Origin: Acidimicrobiia bacterium
GTDB lineage: Bacteria > Actinomycetota > Acidimicrobiia > IMCC26256 > PALSA-555
Assembly (NCBI GenBank): GCA_035948415.1
Contig: DASZJD010000017.1
Span: 1 to 64,000, forward strand
DNA: 64,000 nucleotides
Direction of reading: 5' to 3'
A program made the position numbers and the translations under genes. Below are positions 7,887-16,546 of this stretch, piece after piece; the first letter of the stretch is position 1; the number at the start of each line of letters is the position of its first letter. The notes below the pieces were generated by a model that did no database searches, was not told the origin of the DNA, and worked only from the letters and a program-made list of their open reading frames with translations.

Positions 7887-9635
7887 GTGGCCTACCAGGC
7901 GCTCTACCGAAAGTACCGGCCGCAGCGGTTCGGGGAGCTGGTCGGCCAGGAGCACGTCACCCAGGGCCTCCGCAACGCCGTGCGCGAGGGAAGGGTCGGC
8001 CACGCCTACCTGTTCTCCGGGCCGCGGGGCACGGGCAAGACCACCACCGCCCGCATCCTGGCCAAGGCCCTGAACTGCACGAACCTCGGCGCCGACGGGG
8101 AGCCGTGCGGCCGGTGCGAGAACTGCCGGGCCATCGCCGCCGGCACCTTCCTCGACCTGTTCGAGATCGACGCCGCCTCGAAGCGCAAGGTCGACGACGC
8201 CCGCGACCTCCGTGAGCAGCTCGCGCACAAGGGCTTCGGCGGGCGCCGCACCGTGTACATCCTCGACGAGGTGCACATGCTCACCAAGGAGTCGGCGAAC
8301 ACCCTGCTCAAGAGCATCGAGGAGCCGCCCGAGCACGTGGTGTTCGTCCTGGCGACCACGAACCCGGAGGAGGTGCTGCCGACGATCCGGTCGCGGACCC
8401 AGCACCTCCAGTTCACGCTGCTCAGCCCCGAGGACCTCGTCCGCCGCCTCGCCGACCTGCTCGGGCGCGAGGGGATCGACTTCGACCCCGAGGCGCTCGA
8501 GACCATCGCCACCGCCGCCGGCGGCTCGGCGCGCGACGCCGAATCGCTGCTCGACCAGGCGATCGCGGGTGCCGACGGCCGCCTCGACGCCGAGCGGGTC
8601 GCCAGCCTGTTCGGCTCGACCGCGTTCTCGCGTCGCGTCGGCGTGCTCGAGGCGATCGCCGACGAAGACGCCGCCCGTGCCCTCGTGGCCCTCGACGAGC
8701 TCCTCGACGCCGGCCACGAGCCCCGACGGGTCGCCGAGGACCTCCTCGTCGCCGCCCGCGACACCTTCCTGCTCACGGCCGGCGCCGGGAAGGTGCGAGT
8801 GAGCGCGCCGGCGGCCGACCAGGCCCAGCTGGCTCAGCTCGGTGAGCGGCTCGGCAACGCGGCGCTGGTCCGCGTCGTCGAGACGCTGGGCCAGGCCGTC
8901 GTCGACATGCGGGGGGTCGACGCCGCCGACCCCCGGCTCGTGCTCGAGGTGGCGCTGGTGCGCCTCAGCCGCCGGGACGCCGGGCCGCCGCTGCAGACGG
9001 TGGTGGAGCGGATCGAGCGCCTCGAACGATCGCTCGGGCCGCCAGCGGCCGCGGCCCCGCCGACGCCCGGCCCCGAGCACCGGGCGCCGGGCCGGACCAT
9101 CGGCGCCGTGCGCGCCGGCGGCGCCGAACCGCGACCGGCCCCGGTCCCGGCGGCCAGCCCGCCGGTGGAGCGGCGGCCGTCGGTGGCCGACGGGCCGGAC
9201 CTCGACCTCGACGACGTGATCGTCGCTTGGGGCGAGCTGCTCCCCGGCTTCTCACCCGCGACGCGGGCGGCGGTGCAGGCCGCCCAGCCGCTGCGCGTCG
9301 ACGGCGACGTGGTCGTGTTCGGCGTCGCCCCCGGTCTGCTCGAGGCGGCGCGCCCGCGCTTCAAGAAGGAGGCCGACACCATCCGGGCCGCGCTCGCCGA
9401 CCGGTTCGGCCGCAGCGTGAAGTTCAACCTGGTGGCCGCCGACGACTTCAGCGCCGTCGGCGACGCCGACCGCGCTCGACCCGAGTCCGCCCCGCCGTCC
9501 CCCGAGCCGTCCGAGCCGGACCCGTCGGAGCTCCACGACGCCGCCGACGCGACCGACGCACCGCCGCGGCGACCCGAGGCGCGGCTGACCGAGGAGTTCG
9601 GCGCTACCGTCGTCGACGAAGTCCCACGCCAGTAG
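7887..9635 (+). CDS. dnaX: DNA polymerase III subunit gamma/tau
   Basis: DnaX is the clamp-loader ATPase of the replisome. The 582-residue protein begins at GTG with MAYQALYRKYRPQRF. It has Walker A GPRGTGKTT at residues 45-53, zinc-binding Cys64/74/77/80, the Walker B region ILDEVHML and the SRC-type arginine finger (TIRSRTQHLQF). After about residue 370 comes a Pro/Ala-rich linker, then a C-terminal domain at about 430-520 and an acidic tail. TACAGT lies 6 nt before the GTG, so the message may be leaderless. It follows the SRP RNA gene and leads a dnaX-ybaB-recR unit, a widely conserved order. Confidence 0.97.
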   Translation: MAYQALYRKYRPQRFGELVGQEHVTQGLRNAVREGRVGHAYLFSGPRGTGKTTTARILAKALNCTNLGADGEPCGRCENCRAIAAGTFLDLFEIDAASKRKVDDARDLREQLAHKGFGGRRTVYILDEVHMLTKESANTLLKSIEEPPEHVVFVLATTNPEEVLPTIRSRTQHLQFTLLSPEDLVRRLADLLGREGIDFDPEALETIATAAGGSARDAESLLDQAIAGADGRLDAERVASLFGSTAFSRRVGVLEAIADEDAARALVALDELLDAGHEPRRVAEDLLVAARDTFLLTAGAGKVRVSAPAADQAQLAQLGERLGNAALVRVVETLGQAVVDMRGVDAADPRLVLEVALVRLSRRDAGPPLQTVVERIERLERSLGPPAAAAPPTPGPEHRAPGRTIGAVRAGGAEPRPAPVPAASPPVERRPSVADGPDLDLDDVIVAWGELLPGFSPATRAAVQAAQPLRVDGDVVVFGVAPGLLEAARPRFKKEADTIRAALADRFGRSVKFNLVAADDFSAVGDADRARPESAPPSPEPSEPDPSELHDAADATDAPPRRPEARLTEEFGATVVDEVPRQ

Positions 9636-9646
9636 AGGGAGCGTGC

Positions 9647-9991
9647 GTGGCGAAGCAGAAGCCGCAACCCAACCCCCAGGCCAACCTCCTGCGTCAGATG
9701 CAGCGCATGCAGCAGGACATGGCGACCGCGCAGGCCGAGCTGGCGGCCGAGACCGTCGAGGGTTCAGCTGGTGGCGGCGTCGTGAAGGCCACGGTGACCG
9801 GGACCGGCGAGCTCCGCGCGGTGGCGATCTCGCCCGACGTCGTCGACCCCGAGGACGTCGAGATGCTCGAGGACCTCGTCGTCGCGGCCGTCACCGAGGC
9901 CATGCGCGCCGCCCAGGAGCTGCAAGCCCGCAGCATGGGCTCGATGACCGCAGGCCTCGACCCCGGGTCGCTGGGCGGGCTGCTCGGCTGA
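9647..9991 (+). CDS. YbaB/EbfC-family nucleoid-associated protein
   Basis: The family forms small dimeric DNA-binding proteins that help organise the nucleoid. The 114-residue product has the expected N-terminal helix ([20 protein letters not shown]), a central beta sheet ([17 protein letters not shown]) and a C-terminal helix with [11 protein letters not shown], ending in a Gly/Leu-rich tail. The GTG at 9647 lies 12 nt after the dnaX stop and is preceded by a GAGGGAG ribosome site. Its place between dnaX and recR is a conserved arrangement and supports the assignment. Confidence 0.93.
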   Translation: MAKQKPQPNPQANLLRQMQRMQQDMATAQAELAAETVEGSAGGGVVKATVTGTGELRAVAISPDVVDPEDVEMLEDLVVAAVTEAMRAAQELQARSMGSMTAGLDPGSLGGLLG

Positions 9992-10004
9992 GGCCGTTCC
10001 CGCC

Positions 10005-10610
10005 ATGGATGTCTACGAAGGGCCGGTCCAGGCCCTCATCGACGAGCTCGGCCGCCTCCCCGGGGTGGGGCCGAAGTCGGCGCAACGGATCGCGTACTAC
10101 CTGCTGAAGGCGGCTCCGGAGGACGCCAACCGGCTGGCCGCGGCCATCAGCGAAGCGAAGGCGAGCGTGAGCTGGTGCCGTCGGTGCTTCAACATCGCCC
10201 AGGGGGAGCTGTGCCGCTTCTGCCGCGACGAGCGACGCGACCCGACGGTCCTGTGCGTGGTCGAGGAGCCTCGCGACATCGTGGCCGTCGAGCGCACCCA
10301 CGAGTTCCGGGGCCGGTACCACGTCCTGCAGGGCGCCATCTCGCCGATCGAGGGCATCGGGCCCGAGCAGCTGCGGGTGCAGGAGCTCGTGCGTCGCATC
10401 GGCGACGAGGAGGTCCAGGAGGTGATCCTGGCCACCAACCCGAACATCGAGGGCGAGGCGACGGCCATGTACCTCGCCCGGCTCCTGAAGCCGGTCGGGG
10501 TGACGGTCACCCGGCTGGCCAGCGGCCTCCCGGTCGGCGGCGACCTGGAGTACGCCGACGAGGTCACGCTCGGTCGGGCCCTCGAGGGTCGGCGCGAGGT
10601 TGACGCCTGA
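10005..10610 (+). CDS. recR: recombination protein RecR
   Basis: RecR works with RecF/RecO to load RecA on gapped DNA. The 201-residue protein is a full-length match: helix-hairpin-helix at residues 10-35 ([20 protein letters not shown]), a four-cysteine zinc finger (Cys58, 61, 70, 73) and a Toprim domain from about 80 with VVEEPRD and [12 protein letters not shown]. It begins with ATG 13 nt after the ybaB stop in the dnaX-ybaB-recR unit. Its stop is followed one base later by the stop of a convergent gene. Confidence 0.97.
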   Translation: MDVYEGPVQALIDELGRLPGVGPKSAQRIAYYLLKAAPEDANRLAAAISEAKASVSWCRRCFNIAQGELCRFCRDERRDPTVLCVVEEPRDIVAVERTHEFRGRYHVLQGAISPIEGIGPEQLRVQELVRRIGDEEVQEVILATNPNIEGEATAMYLARLLKPVGVTVTRLASGLPVGGDLEYADEVTLGRALEGRREVDA

Positions 10611-10611
10611 C

Positions 10612-11253
10612 TCAGAGCGAGGCAACGGGCTGGCCGCTCAGCAGGCGGTAGACGTAGGCGAGGGCGACGGCGCTGATCGCGTACGTGACGACCAGGCCGA
10701 CGACGCAGACCACGAAGCCGGCCAGGTTCAGGAGCAGGAGCACGACGGACAGGCCGAGCAGCCGGATGCGAGCCCCGCGGGTGATCTGGGCCGAGCGTCG
10801 CAGCGCCACCGTGGCCGGCGCGTCGGGGTGCTCGGCGACGACGAAGCCGTAGAACTGGAACACCAAGCCGAAGATCAGCCCGGGGACGACGAGCAGCAGC
10901 AACCCGATGTAGAGACCGAGCAAGAACAGGACCGACGCCACGAGGAACGGCCCGTAGCCGTCGGGGCGGAACGCCTCGGCCAGCGACGGGGTGCGGCCCT
11001 CGACGACCTCGAGGGCGGCCCGGATCAAGCCGAAGACGAGGAGCACCTCCACGAGGGCCCCGAACAGGCTGAAGGCGTAGTTCATCGCCGGGCTGCTGTT
11101 GGCGGCGCTCAGCAGCACCGTGAGCGCGTCGCCGGCGAGCACGACGAGCGACACGAGCATGACCGGCGCGAAGTTGCGCCAGCAGGCGTTCCAGCCGTAC
11201 GTGACGGCGTCGCCGATCGAGAACTTCGGAACGGGTCGAGCCGGCTCCGCCAC
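10612..11253 (-). CDS. polytopic membrane protein, unknown function
   Basis: I do not recognise a specific family. The 213-residue protein starts with a short cytoplasmic segment containing FSIGDAVTYGWNACWRNF, a pattern seen in several DUF975- or YciC-like bacterial membrane proteins, followed by about five hydrophobic helices, including a very Leu/Val-rich pair at about residues 105-135. A short conserved-looking loop (QFYGFVVAEHPDAPATVALRRS) precedes the last helices. The GTG start lies 4 nt after the upstream DUF2752 gene, so the two are co-transcribed. Confidence 0.75.
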   Translation of the reverse strand: MAEPARPVPKFSIGDAVTYGWNACWRNFAPVMLVSLVVLAGDALTVLLSAANSSPAMNYAFSLFGALVEVLLVFGLIRAALEVVEGRTPSLAEAFRPDGYGPFLVASVLFLLGLYIGLLLLVVPGLIFGLVFQFYGFVVAEHPDAPATVALRRSAQITRGARIRLLGLSVVLLLLNLAGFVVCVVGLVVTYAISAVALAYVYRLLSGQPVASL

Positions 11254-11257
11254 GAAG

Positions 11258-11650
11258 CTAGAGCGGGCGGCCGGTGGCGTACTTGAAGAGCTGCCAGGAC
11301 CACAGCAGCCCCAGGATCAGCGCCACCAGCCACACCGGGACGTGGATCCGCTTCGTGCGCCAGGCCAGGAGGAGCAGCACGGCGGCGGCGACGACGGCGA
11401 CGCTGCCCGGGTTCAGGAACGCCGCGTGCGCCAGGTCGCCGTGGACCGCGGCCGTGACGCCGCGGGTCATGCCGCACAGCGGGCACGGGATTCCCGTGAG
11501 GGTGCGCAACGGGCACGGCGGAACGAACTCGAAGGGGACGACGGGACGCACTGCCGCCACCGCGAGCATCCCGGCGCCGAAACCTCGAAGGGCCCCGAGG
11601 TCGACCGGGGTGTAGCCGGACAGCGGCTCGGGAAGCCGCACCGCGACCAT
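11258..11650 (-). CDS. DUF2752 membrane protein
   Basis: The 130-residue product carries the DUF2752 signature CPLRTLTGIPCPLCGMTRG at about residues 47-65, followed by two hydrophobic helices and a basic loop (WRTKRIHVP). The function of DUF2752 is not established; members are small membrane proteins with a cysteine motif at the membrane edge. The ATG at 11650 is the first sensible start: the same frame stays open for 2.6 kb upstream only because it shadows other genes. It is the first gene of a two-gene membrane-protein unit. Confidence 0.85.
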   Translation of the reverse strand: MVAVRLPEPLSGYTPVDLGALRGFGAGMLAVAAVRPVVPFEFVPPCPLRTLTGIPCPLCGMTRGVTAAVHGDLAHAAFLNPGSVAVVAAAVLLLLAWRTKRIHVPVWLVALILGLLWSWQLFKYATGRPL

Positions 11651-11715
11651 GTCGGCAGCGTAGCGACCGGTCGCGCGGACAGGACTCCGCGCGTGCGCCG
11701 CGCCTCGACGAGCGG

Positions 11716-12900
11716 TCAGGACACCTTCACGATGGCGGCGTCGCCCTGCCCGCCACCGCCGCACAGCGCGGCGGCGCCGAGGCCGCCGCCGCGGCGTCGA
11801 AGCTCGTTCACGAGGGTGAGCAGCACCCGAGTCCCCGACATGCCGATGGGGTGGCCGAGCGCGATGGCGCCACCGTTCACGTTCACGATGTCGTCGGTGA
11901 CACCGAGGTCCTTCATCGAGGCCAGCCCGACGGCCGCGAAGGCCTCGTTGATCTCGACGAGGTCGAGGTCGGCCACGGTCTTGTCGATCGGCTCGAGGGC
12001 GCGCTTGATCGCGCGCGAGGGCTGGCGGAGCAGCGAGGTGTCGGGGCCGGCGACCATCCCGAAGCTGACCAGCTCGGCCACGGGAGTGAGGCCGAGCTCC
12101 TCGGCCTTCGAGCGGCTCGTCACGATGACCGCCGCCCCGCCGTCGGAGATCTGGGAGGCGTTCCCGGCGGTGATGCTGCCGTCCGGCGCGAACGCCGGCT
12201 TCAGCGCGGCGAGGGACTCGGCGGTGGTCTCGGGCCGAACTCCCTCGTCGGTCTCGACCACGATGGGGTCGCCCTTGCGCTGCGGGATCGCGACGGGTGT
12301 GATCTCGTCCGCGAACCGGCCTTCCTTCTGGGCGACCGCGGCTCGCTCGTGGCTCCTCGCCGCCAGCTCGTCCTGCGCGGCGCGGGTGATGCCGCCGAAC
12401 TGGCCCGTGTAGCGCTCGGTGCCGGCCCCCATGTGGACGGCGTCGAAGGCGCACCACAGCCCGTCCTGGATCAGGGCGTCGACGAGCTCGCCGTTGCCCA
12501 TCCGGTACCCGGCCCGGGCCTTCGGTAGCAGGTAGGGCGCGTTCGTCATCGACTCCATGCCGCCGGCGACCACGATCTCGGCGTCGCCGGCCTGGATCAT
12601 CTGGTCGGCGAGGTAGACGGCGTTCAGCCCCGACAGGCAGACCTTGTTGACGGTGAGGGCCGGCACGCTCATCGGGACGCCGGCCTGGGCGGCGGCCTGC
12701 CGGGCCGTGATCTGGCCCTGTCCGGCCTGCAGGACCTGGCCCATGATCACGTAGTCGACCTGGTCGGGACCGACCCCGCCCCGCTCGAGGGCGGCGCCGA
12801 TGGCCCGGCCGCCGAGGTCCATCGCCGAGCACGATGCGAGCGCGCCCGAGAGCTTGCCGATCGGCGTACGTGCGAACGAGACCATCACGGAACCTGGCAT
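11716..12900 (-). CDS. acetyl-CoA C-acetyltransferase (thiolase)
   Basis: The enzyme condenses two acetyl-CoA to acetoacetyl-CoA, or runs the reverse thiolysis. The 394-residue protein has nucleophilic Cys88 in NKVCLSGLNAV, the GHPIGMSG histidine motif and the C-terminal ALCGGGGQGDA cysteine motif, all standard for biosynthetic thiolases. ATG 12900 (MPGSVMVSFARTPIGKLSG) is preferred to an in-frame start 24 codons upstream because it fits family length and follows GGAGGG. It is divergent from ccr; with the dehydrogenase at 33285 it can supply the C4 acyl-CoA that Ccr uses. Confidence 0.95.
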   Translation of the reverse strand: MPGSVMVSFARTPIGKLSGALASCSAMDLGGRAIGAALERGGVGPDQVDYVIMGQVLQAGQGQITARQAAAQAGVPMSVPALTVNKVCLSGLNAVYLADQMIQAGDAEIVVAGGMESMTNAPYLLPKARAGYRMGNGELVDALIQDGLWCAFDAVHMGAGTERYTGQFGGITRAAQDELAARSHERAAVAQKEGRFADEITPVAIPQRKGDPIVVETDEGVRPETTAESLAALKPAFAPDGSITAGNASQISDGGAAVIVTSRSKAEELGLTPVAELVSFGMVAGPDTSLLRQPSRAIKRALEPIDKTVADLDLVEINEAFAAVGLASMKDLGVTDDIVNVNGGAIALGHPIGMSGTRVLLTLVNELRRRGGGLGAAALCGGGGQGDAAIVKVS

Positions 12901-13010
12901 CGAGCCCTCCTGGTTTCCTGAGCTGTCGCCCTCTCGAGCCGGCGGACGATGGTACCCCCGAGTCGGCGCCATCGCTCCGGCCGGACCGACGCGCGTAGGG
13001 TTCGGGACCG

Positions 13011-13127
13011 ATGAGCAGGTACCGGACGACCGTCGCGGACACGACCGACCCTCGCGGTCGCCCCGGTCGCCGGCGCACGCGCGCGAGCCGCTCGGCCGTC
13101 ATGCCGGCGGCGTCGAGCCGGCGATGA
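13011..13127 (+). CDS. possible 38-codon arginine-rich leader ORF before ccr
   Basis: ATG 13011 opens a 38-codon frame (MSRYRTTVADTTDPRGRPGR...) rich in Arg, ending in a TGA that overlaps the ATG of ccr as ATGA. A TAGGGT hexamer ends 9 nt before this ATG, so the ccr message may begin almost at this codon. The ORF lies in another frame from ccr and has no recognisable homology. It may couple translation into ccr, or be chance in a GC-rich leader. Confidence 0.35.
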   Translation: MSRYRTTVADTTDPRGRPGRRRTRASRSAVMPAASSRR

Positions 13128-14470
13128 GCGCGATCGACGCCATCCGCACGGCGATCCTGGAGGGGGCGCCGGGCGACGAGCTCGGGGCGCTGGCGCTGCC
13201 GGAGAGCTTCCGCGCCGCCGTCGTGCGGGCCGACGAGCAGGACATGTTCGGCGGCATCCCGTCGGAGGAGAAAGATCCGCGCAAGTCGGTCCACGTCGAC
13301 GACGTCCCGCTCCCGGAGCTGGCGCCGGACGAGGCCTACGTCGCCGTGATGGCGTCGTCCATCAACTTCAACACCGTGTGGACGGCCATCTTCGAGCCGC
13401 TGCCGACGTTCCAGTTCCTGGCTCGACTCGGCAAGGAGAGCGTCTGGGGCGCGCGCCACGACCAGGCCTTCCACGTCCTCGGGAGCGATGCCGCGGGCGT
13501 GGTGGTCCGGGTGGGTTCGGCCGTGCGCCGCTGGCGTCCCGGCGACGCCGTGACCGTGCACTGCAACTACGTGGACGACCAGGACCCGTCCTCCCACGAC
13601 GACGCCATGCTGGCGACGAATCAGCGGATCTGGGGCTTCGAGTCCAACTACGGGGGCCTCGCCGAGCTGTCGCTCGTCCGGGCCAACCAGCTCATGCCGA
13701 AGCCGGCCCACCTCACCTGGGAGGAGGCCGCGGTCAACGCCCTCTGCAACTCGACGAGCTACCGGATGATCGTGAGCCCCCACGGGGCCCAGATGACCCA
13801 GGGCCAGACCGTCCTCGTGTGGGGGGCGACCGGCGGGATCGGCGCCTACGCGTGCCAGTACGTGCTGAACGGCGGCGGGAACCCGGTCGGCGTGGTCTCC
13901 TCGCCGGACAAGGTGGCGTTGCTCCGCGAGCTCGGCGTGCACGCGGTCATCGACCGCAGGGCCGAGGACTACCGGTTCTGGCGCGACGAGCACACTCAGG
14001 ACCCGGGCGAGTGGCGCCGGCTCGGCAAGAAGATCCGCGAGCTCGCCGGCACCGACCCCGACATCGTCTTCGAGCACCCCGGCCGGCAGACGATGGGGGC
14101 CTCGGTGTTCGTCGCCAAGCGCGGCGGCGTCATCGTCACGTGCGCGGCGACGAGCGGCTACACGATCGAGTACGACAATCGCTATCTCTGGATGAACCTG
14201 AAGACCATCAAGGGCTCGCACTTCGCGAACTACCGCGAGGCGTGGGCCGCCAACCAGCTCGTGTGCGACGGCAAGATCCACCCCACGCTGTCACGCGTGT
14301 TCAGCCTCGGCGAGACCGGCGCCGCCGCCTACGAGGTCCACCACAACCTCCACGAGGGAAAGCTCGGTGTGCTCGTGCTCGCTCCCGAGGAGGGCCTCGG
14401 TGTCACCGACCCGGAACGGCGCGCGGAGCTCCTACCCCAGATCACGCTGTTCCGTCGCCACGGCGCCTGA
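13124..14470 (+). CDS. ccr: crotonyl-CoA carboxylase/reductase
   Basis: Ccr reductively carboxylates crotonyl-CoA with NADPH and CO2 to ethylmalonyl-CoA, the defining step of the ethylmalonyl-CoA pathway. The 448-residue protein aligns closely from memory with the Rhodobacter enzyme. The CO2-site residues described for Kitasatospora Ccr are all present: Asn81 (SSINFN), Phe172-Glu173 (WGFES) and His366 (GSHFANYREA). The NADPH site is VWGATGGIG, and RIWGFESNYGGLAE and IVFEHPGRQTMGASVF are also present. This distinguishes Ccr from simple crotonyl-CoA reductases. The start overlaps a short leader ORF. Epimerase follows 64 bp downstream; thiolase is divergent. Confidence 0.96.
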   Translation: MSAIDAIRTAILEGAPGDELGALALPESFRAAVVRADEQDMFGGIPSEEKDPRKSVHVDDVPLPELAPDEAYVAVMASSINFNTVWTAIFEPLPTFQFLARLGKESVWGARHDQAFHVLGSDAAGVVVRVGSAVRRWRPGDAVTVHCNYVDDQDPSSHDDAMLATNQRIWGFESNYGGLAELSLVRANQLMPKPAHLTWEEAAVNALCNSTSYRMIVSPHGAQMTQGQTVLVWGATGGIGAYACQYVLNGGGNPVGVVSSPDKVALLRELGVHAVIDRRAEDYRFWRDEHTQDPGEWRRLGKKIRELAGTDPDIVFEHPGRQTMGASVFVAKRGGVIVTCAATSGYTIEYDNRYLWMNLKTIKGSHFANYREAWAANQLVCDGKIHPTLSRVFSLGETGAAAYEVHHNLHEGKLGVLVLAPEEGLGVTDPERRAELLPQITLFRRHGA

Positions 14471-14534
14471 TCGCCGGTCGGCGGGCAGGCGATGCCGGGC
14501 CGATCGCCCGTCACGTTCCCGGTAGCGTGAGGGC

Positions 14535-14939
14535 GTGGGCGTGCTCACGGAGATCGATCACGTCGCGATCGCGGTGCACGACCTCGAGGCCGCGATCGCG
14601 TACTACCGCGACACCTTCGACGCCGAGGTCACCCACCGAGAGGTCGTGGAGCGCGACGGCGTCGAGGAGGCGCTCCTCCGGGTGGCGGGTTCCTACATCC
14701 AGCTCTTGACGCCGGTGCGCGACGACTCGCCGGTCGCGAAGTCGCTCGCCACCCGGGGCGAGGGGCTGCACCACGTTGGGTACCGGGTCGCCGACTGCGC
14801 CGCCGCGCTCGCCCGGGTGAAAGCCGAGGGCCACCGGGTCATCGACGAGGTGCCGCGCCCCGGGAGTCGCGGGACGACCGTCGCCTTCCTGCACCCGAAG
14901 TCGGCGTTCGGGACGCTCATCGAGCTGGTGGAGGAGTAG
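14535..14939 (+). CDS. mce: methylmalonyl/ethylmalonyl-CoA epimerase
   Basis: The enzyme racemises the C2 centre of methylmalonyl-CoA (and ethylmalonyl-CoA), linking carboxylases to the B12 mutases. The 134-residue protein is a vicinal-oxygen-chelate fold with the metal ligands His9, Gln56, His80 and Glu130, matching the known H-Q-H-E set. The start is GTG with TAGCGT 6 nt upstream, so it may be leaderless with its own promoter although it follows ccr closely. Placement next to ccr, with an ethylmalonyl-CoA mutase at 31229 and pccB at 16547, fits the ethylmalonyl-CoA route. Confidence 0.95.
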   Translation: MGVLTEIDHVAIAVHDLEAAIAYYRDTFDAEVTHREVVERDGVEEALLRVAGSYIQLLTPVRDDSPVAKSLATRGEGLHHVGYRVADCAAALARVKAEGHRVIDEVPRPGSRGTTVAFLHPKSAFGTLIELVEE

Positions 14940-15046
14940 CGGTCCCTGACCGCGGCGGCGTCGGCGCCGGTCGCCAGACTGGGTCGATCGACGCCCTCAC
15001 TGACGACCGTCGGCGGCGCCGGGTCGCGCTCCTCGTCACGAGCGGC

Positions 15047-15925
15047 GTGTGCCTGGTCGGGCTGGCCGCGCTGTACCTGCTGGCGGTGCGGACCGGGCTC
15101 GGCCAGCACCTCGACGACGACGCCCTCCTCGGGCGCTCGCTGAACCCGCGGGTGCAGCACGCCGCGAGCCGACTGCTGCGCAGCATCGACGTGTCGTCGC
15201 TCGCGCTCGTCGGCGGGGCCATCGTCCTCCTGGCCGTGGCCCGGGCGCGGCTCCGCCTGGCCGCGGCCGCCGCCGTCCTCATCGTCGGTGGCGTCGGCAG
15301 CGCCGAGGGCCTGAAGCACGTGCTGTCGCGGCCCGAGCTCACCGGCCCCGACCGCCTGCCGATCCCGAGCTACCCGAGCGGCCACACGACCGTGGCGGCG
15401 TCCCTGGCGCTGGGGCTCGTGCTGGTGCTCCCGGCCCGCTGGCGGCCGCCGGCGGCCATCGCCGGCGCCGTCTACGCCAGCGCGGTCGGGGTGGCGACGG
15501 TCACCGCCGGCTGGCACCGACCCAGCGACGTGGTCGGGGGGTTCCTCATCACCGTGGCCTGGGCGGGCGCCGTCGGCGCCGCCCTCGTGGCCCGAGCCCG
15601 GAGCGCCGCCGCGACGCCCGTCGACCGCCGCGCCGCCCGACGAAGCCGCTACGCGGTGGCGCTGCTGGCGCTGGCGGCCGCCCTCCTCGGCGCTCTCGGC
15701 GTGGCCGTCGCCCGCACGGTGGAGTCCCTCTCCGACCGCAACCTCCAGACCCTGCCGGTCGGGGCGGCCTACGTCGGCTCGGTCGCGTTCATCGCCGCGG
15801 CGGGCGCGGCGCTGTTCGCGCTCTTCCTCGCCGCCCTGGGTGGCGCCGTCCTCGACCGGGGGCCGCCGGCGGCCTCGGCCCGGACGAGCGCCGGTCTGCC
15901 GCAGAAGTTGACAACGCGACACTGA
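15047..15925 (+). CDS. PAP2-family membrane phosphatase
   Basis: Members dephosphorylate lipid phosphates or isoprenoid pyrophosphates at the membrane. The protein has several hydrophobic helices and the three PAP2 catalytic motifs in order: KHVLSRP (about 88-94), PSGHT (about 109-113) and WHRPSDVVGG (about 155-164). The C-terminal third is two further helices. The first usable start is GTG 15047; the frame is open upstream (DDRRRRRVALLV) without an ATG or GTG, so the true N-terminus may be slightly longer with a rare start. The last codons overlap a candidate promoter for hsp20. Confidence 0.85.
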   Translation: MCLVGLAALYLLAVRTGLGQHLDDDALLGRSLNPRVQHAASRLLRSIDVSSLALVGGAIVLLAVARARLRLAAAAAVLIVGGVGSAEGLKHVLSRPELTGPDRLPIPSYPSGHTTVAASLALGLVLVLPARWRPPAAIAGAVYASAVGVATVTAGWHRPSDVVGGFLITVAWAGAVGAALVARARSAAATPVDRRAARRSRYAVALLALAAALLGALGVAVARTVESLSDRNLQTLPVGAAYVGSVAFIAAAGAALFALFLAALGGAVLDRGPPAASARTSAGLPQKLTTRH

Positions 15926-15938
15926 GGTTTTCTCAGTG
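15908..15938 (+). promoter_or_regulatory. candidate hsp20 promoter with operator-like palindrome
   Basis: TTGACA at 15908-15913 is followed by a perfect inverted repeat, CACTGAG-N5-CTCAGTG, at 15920-15938, overlapping the PAP2 stop codon. It is neither a CIRCE element nor a match to the HspR HAIR consensus. Its position, about 90 bp before the hsp20 start, suggests a heat-shock operator. Confidence 0.45.
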
Positions 15939-15981
15939 GGAGCCGGAATAGCCGCCCCGGCGGCCCCGTTGGCAAGGATCG

Positions 15982-16001
15982 GAGGCCCCGAGCGGGGCCT
16001 C
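15982..16001. terminator. hairpin in the hsp20 leader
   Basis: A perfect 8-bp stem (GAGGCCCC/GGGGCCTC) with a 4-nt loop lies 25 bp before the hsp20 start. It may terminate PAP2 transcription or act in the hsp20 5' leader, possibly as a temperature-sensitive element. Confidence 0.5.
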
Positions 16002-16025
16002 ATCAGAGCATGGAGGTGCAGAGCT

Positions 16026-16439
16026 GTGTGGTACGACCCCTTCCGGGAGTTTGATCGCTACACCCGCAGCCCCTGGATGCCCATGGACGCCGTGCGTCGG
16101 GGTGACCAGGTCGAGCTGCGGTTCGACCTGCCGGGCGTGGCGCCCGACACGATCGACGTCGACGTCGAGCGCAACGTGCTGACGGTACGAGCCGAGCGGC
16201 ACTGGGCACCTGAGGACGGCGACCACGTCTTCGCCCGCGAGCGGACCCAGGGCACGTTCAGCCGCCAGGTCCTCCTCGGCGACGCCCTCGACCCGGAGCG
16301 TCTCGAGGCTCACTACGACCACGGCGTCCTGACCGTGCGGGTACCCGTGGCCGAGCAGGCCAAGCCCCGCAAGGTCCAGATCCACGTCGGGTCGCCCCAG
16401 GCCCAGCCTGAGGCGATCGAGGTGGGCGCCACGAACTGA
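16026..16439 (+). CDS. Hsp20 small heat-shock protein
   Basis: Small heat-shock proteins hold unfolding proteins in an ATP-independent manner. The 137-residue product begins with [13 protein letters not shown] and contains a complete alpha-crystallin domain (about 25-120): [26 protein letters not shown], then a loop with [18 protein letters not shown] and the closing GVLTVRVPV strand. The GTG start at 16026 follows a GGAGG site by 9 nt. It is bracketed by a leader hairpin and a terminator hairpin, so it looks monocistronic. Confidence 0.95.
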   Translation: MWYDPFREFDRYTRSPWMPMDAVRRGDQVELRFDLPGVAPDTIDVDVERNVLTVRAERHWAPEDGDHVFARERTQGTFSRQVLLGDALDPERLEAHYDHGVLTVRVPVAEQAKPRKVQIHVGSPQAQPEAIEVGATN

Positions 16440-16459
16440 CGCCCGCCCTTACTTCGACC

Positions 16460-16486
16460 GGCCCCGCCGCCACCGGTGGCGGGGCC
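16460..16486 (+). terminator. hsp20 terminator
   Basis: A 12-bp stem (GGCCCCGCCGCC with GGTGGCGGGGCC, one G-U pair) and a 3-nt loop start about 20 bp after the hsp20 stop. Confidence 0.75.
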
Positions 16487-16546
16487 TCGTCGCGTCCGGC
16501 GCTCGGCTCGGCGGCCGGACGAGGCCCTGGCAGTAGCCTGCGACCG

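Noticed and set aside
11651-14281. Very long minus-strand open frame through the thiolase and ccr region
   Set aside because: It runs antisense or out of frame to well-supported thiolase and ccr genes and its translation is Arg/Gly-rich shadow sequence; only its last 131 codons (DUF2752) are real.
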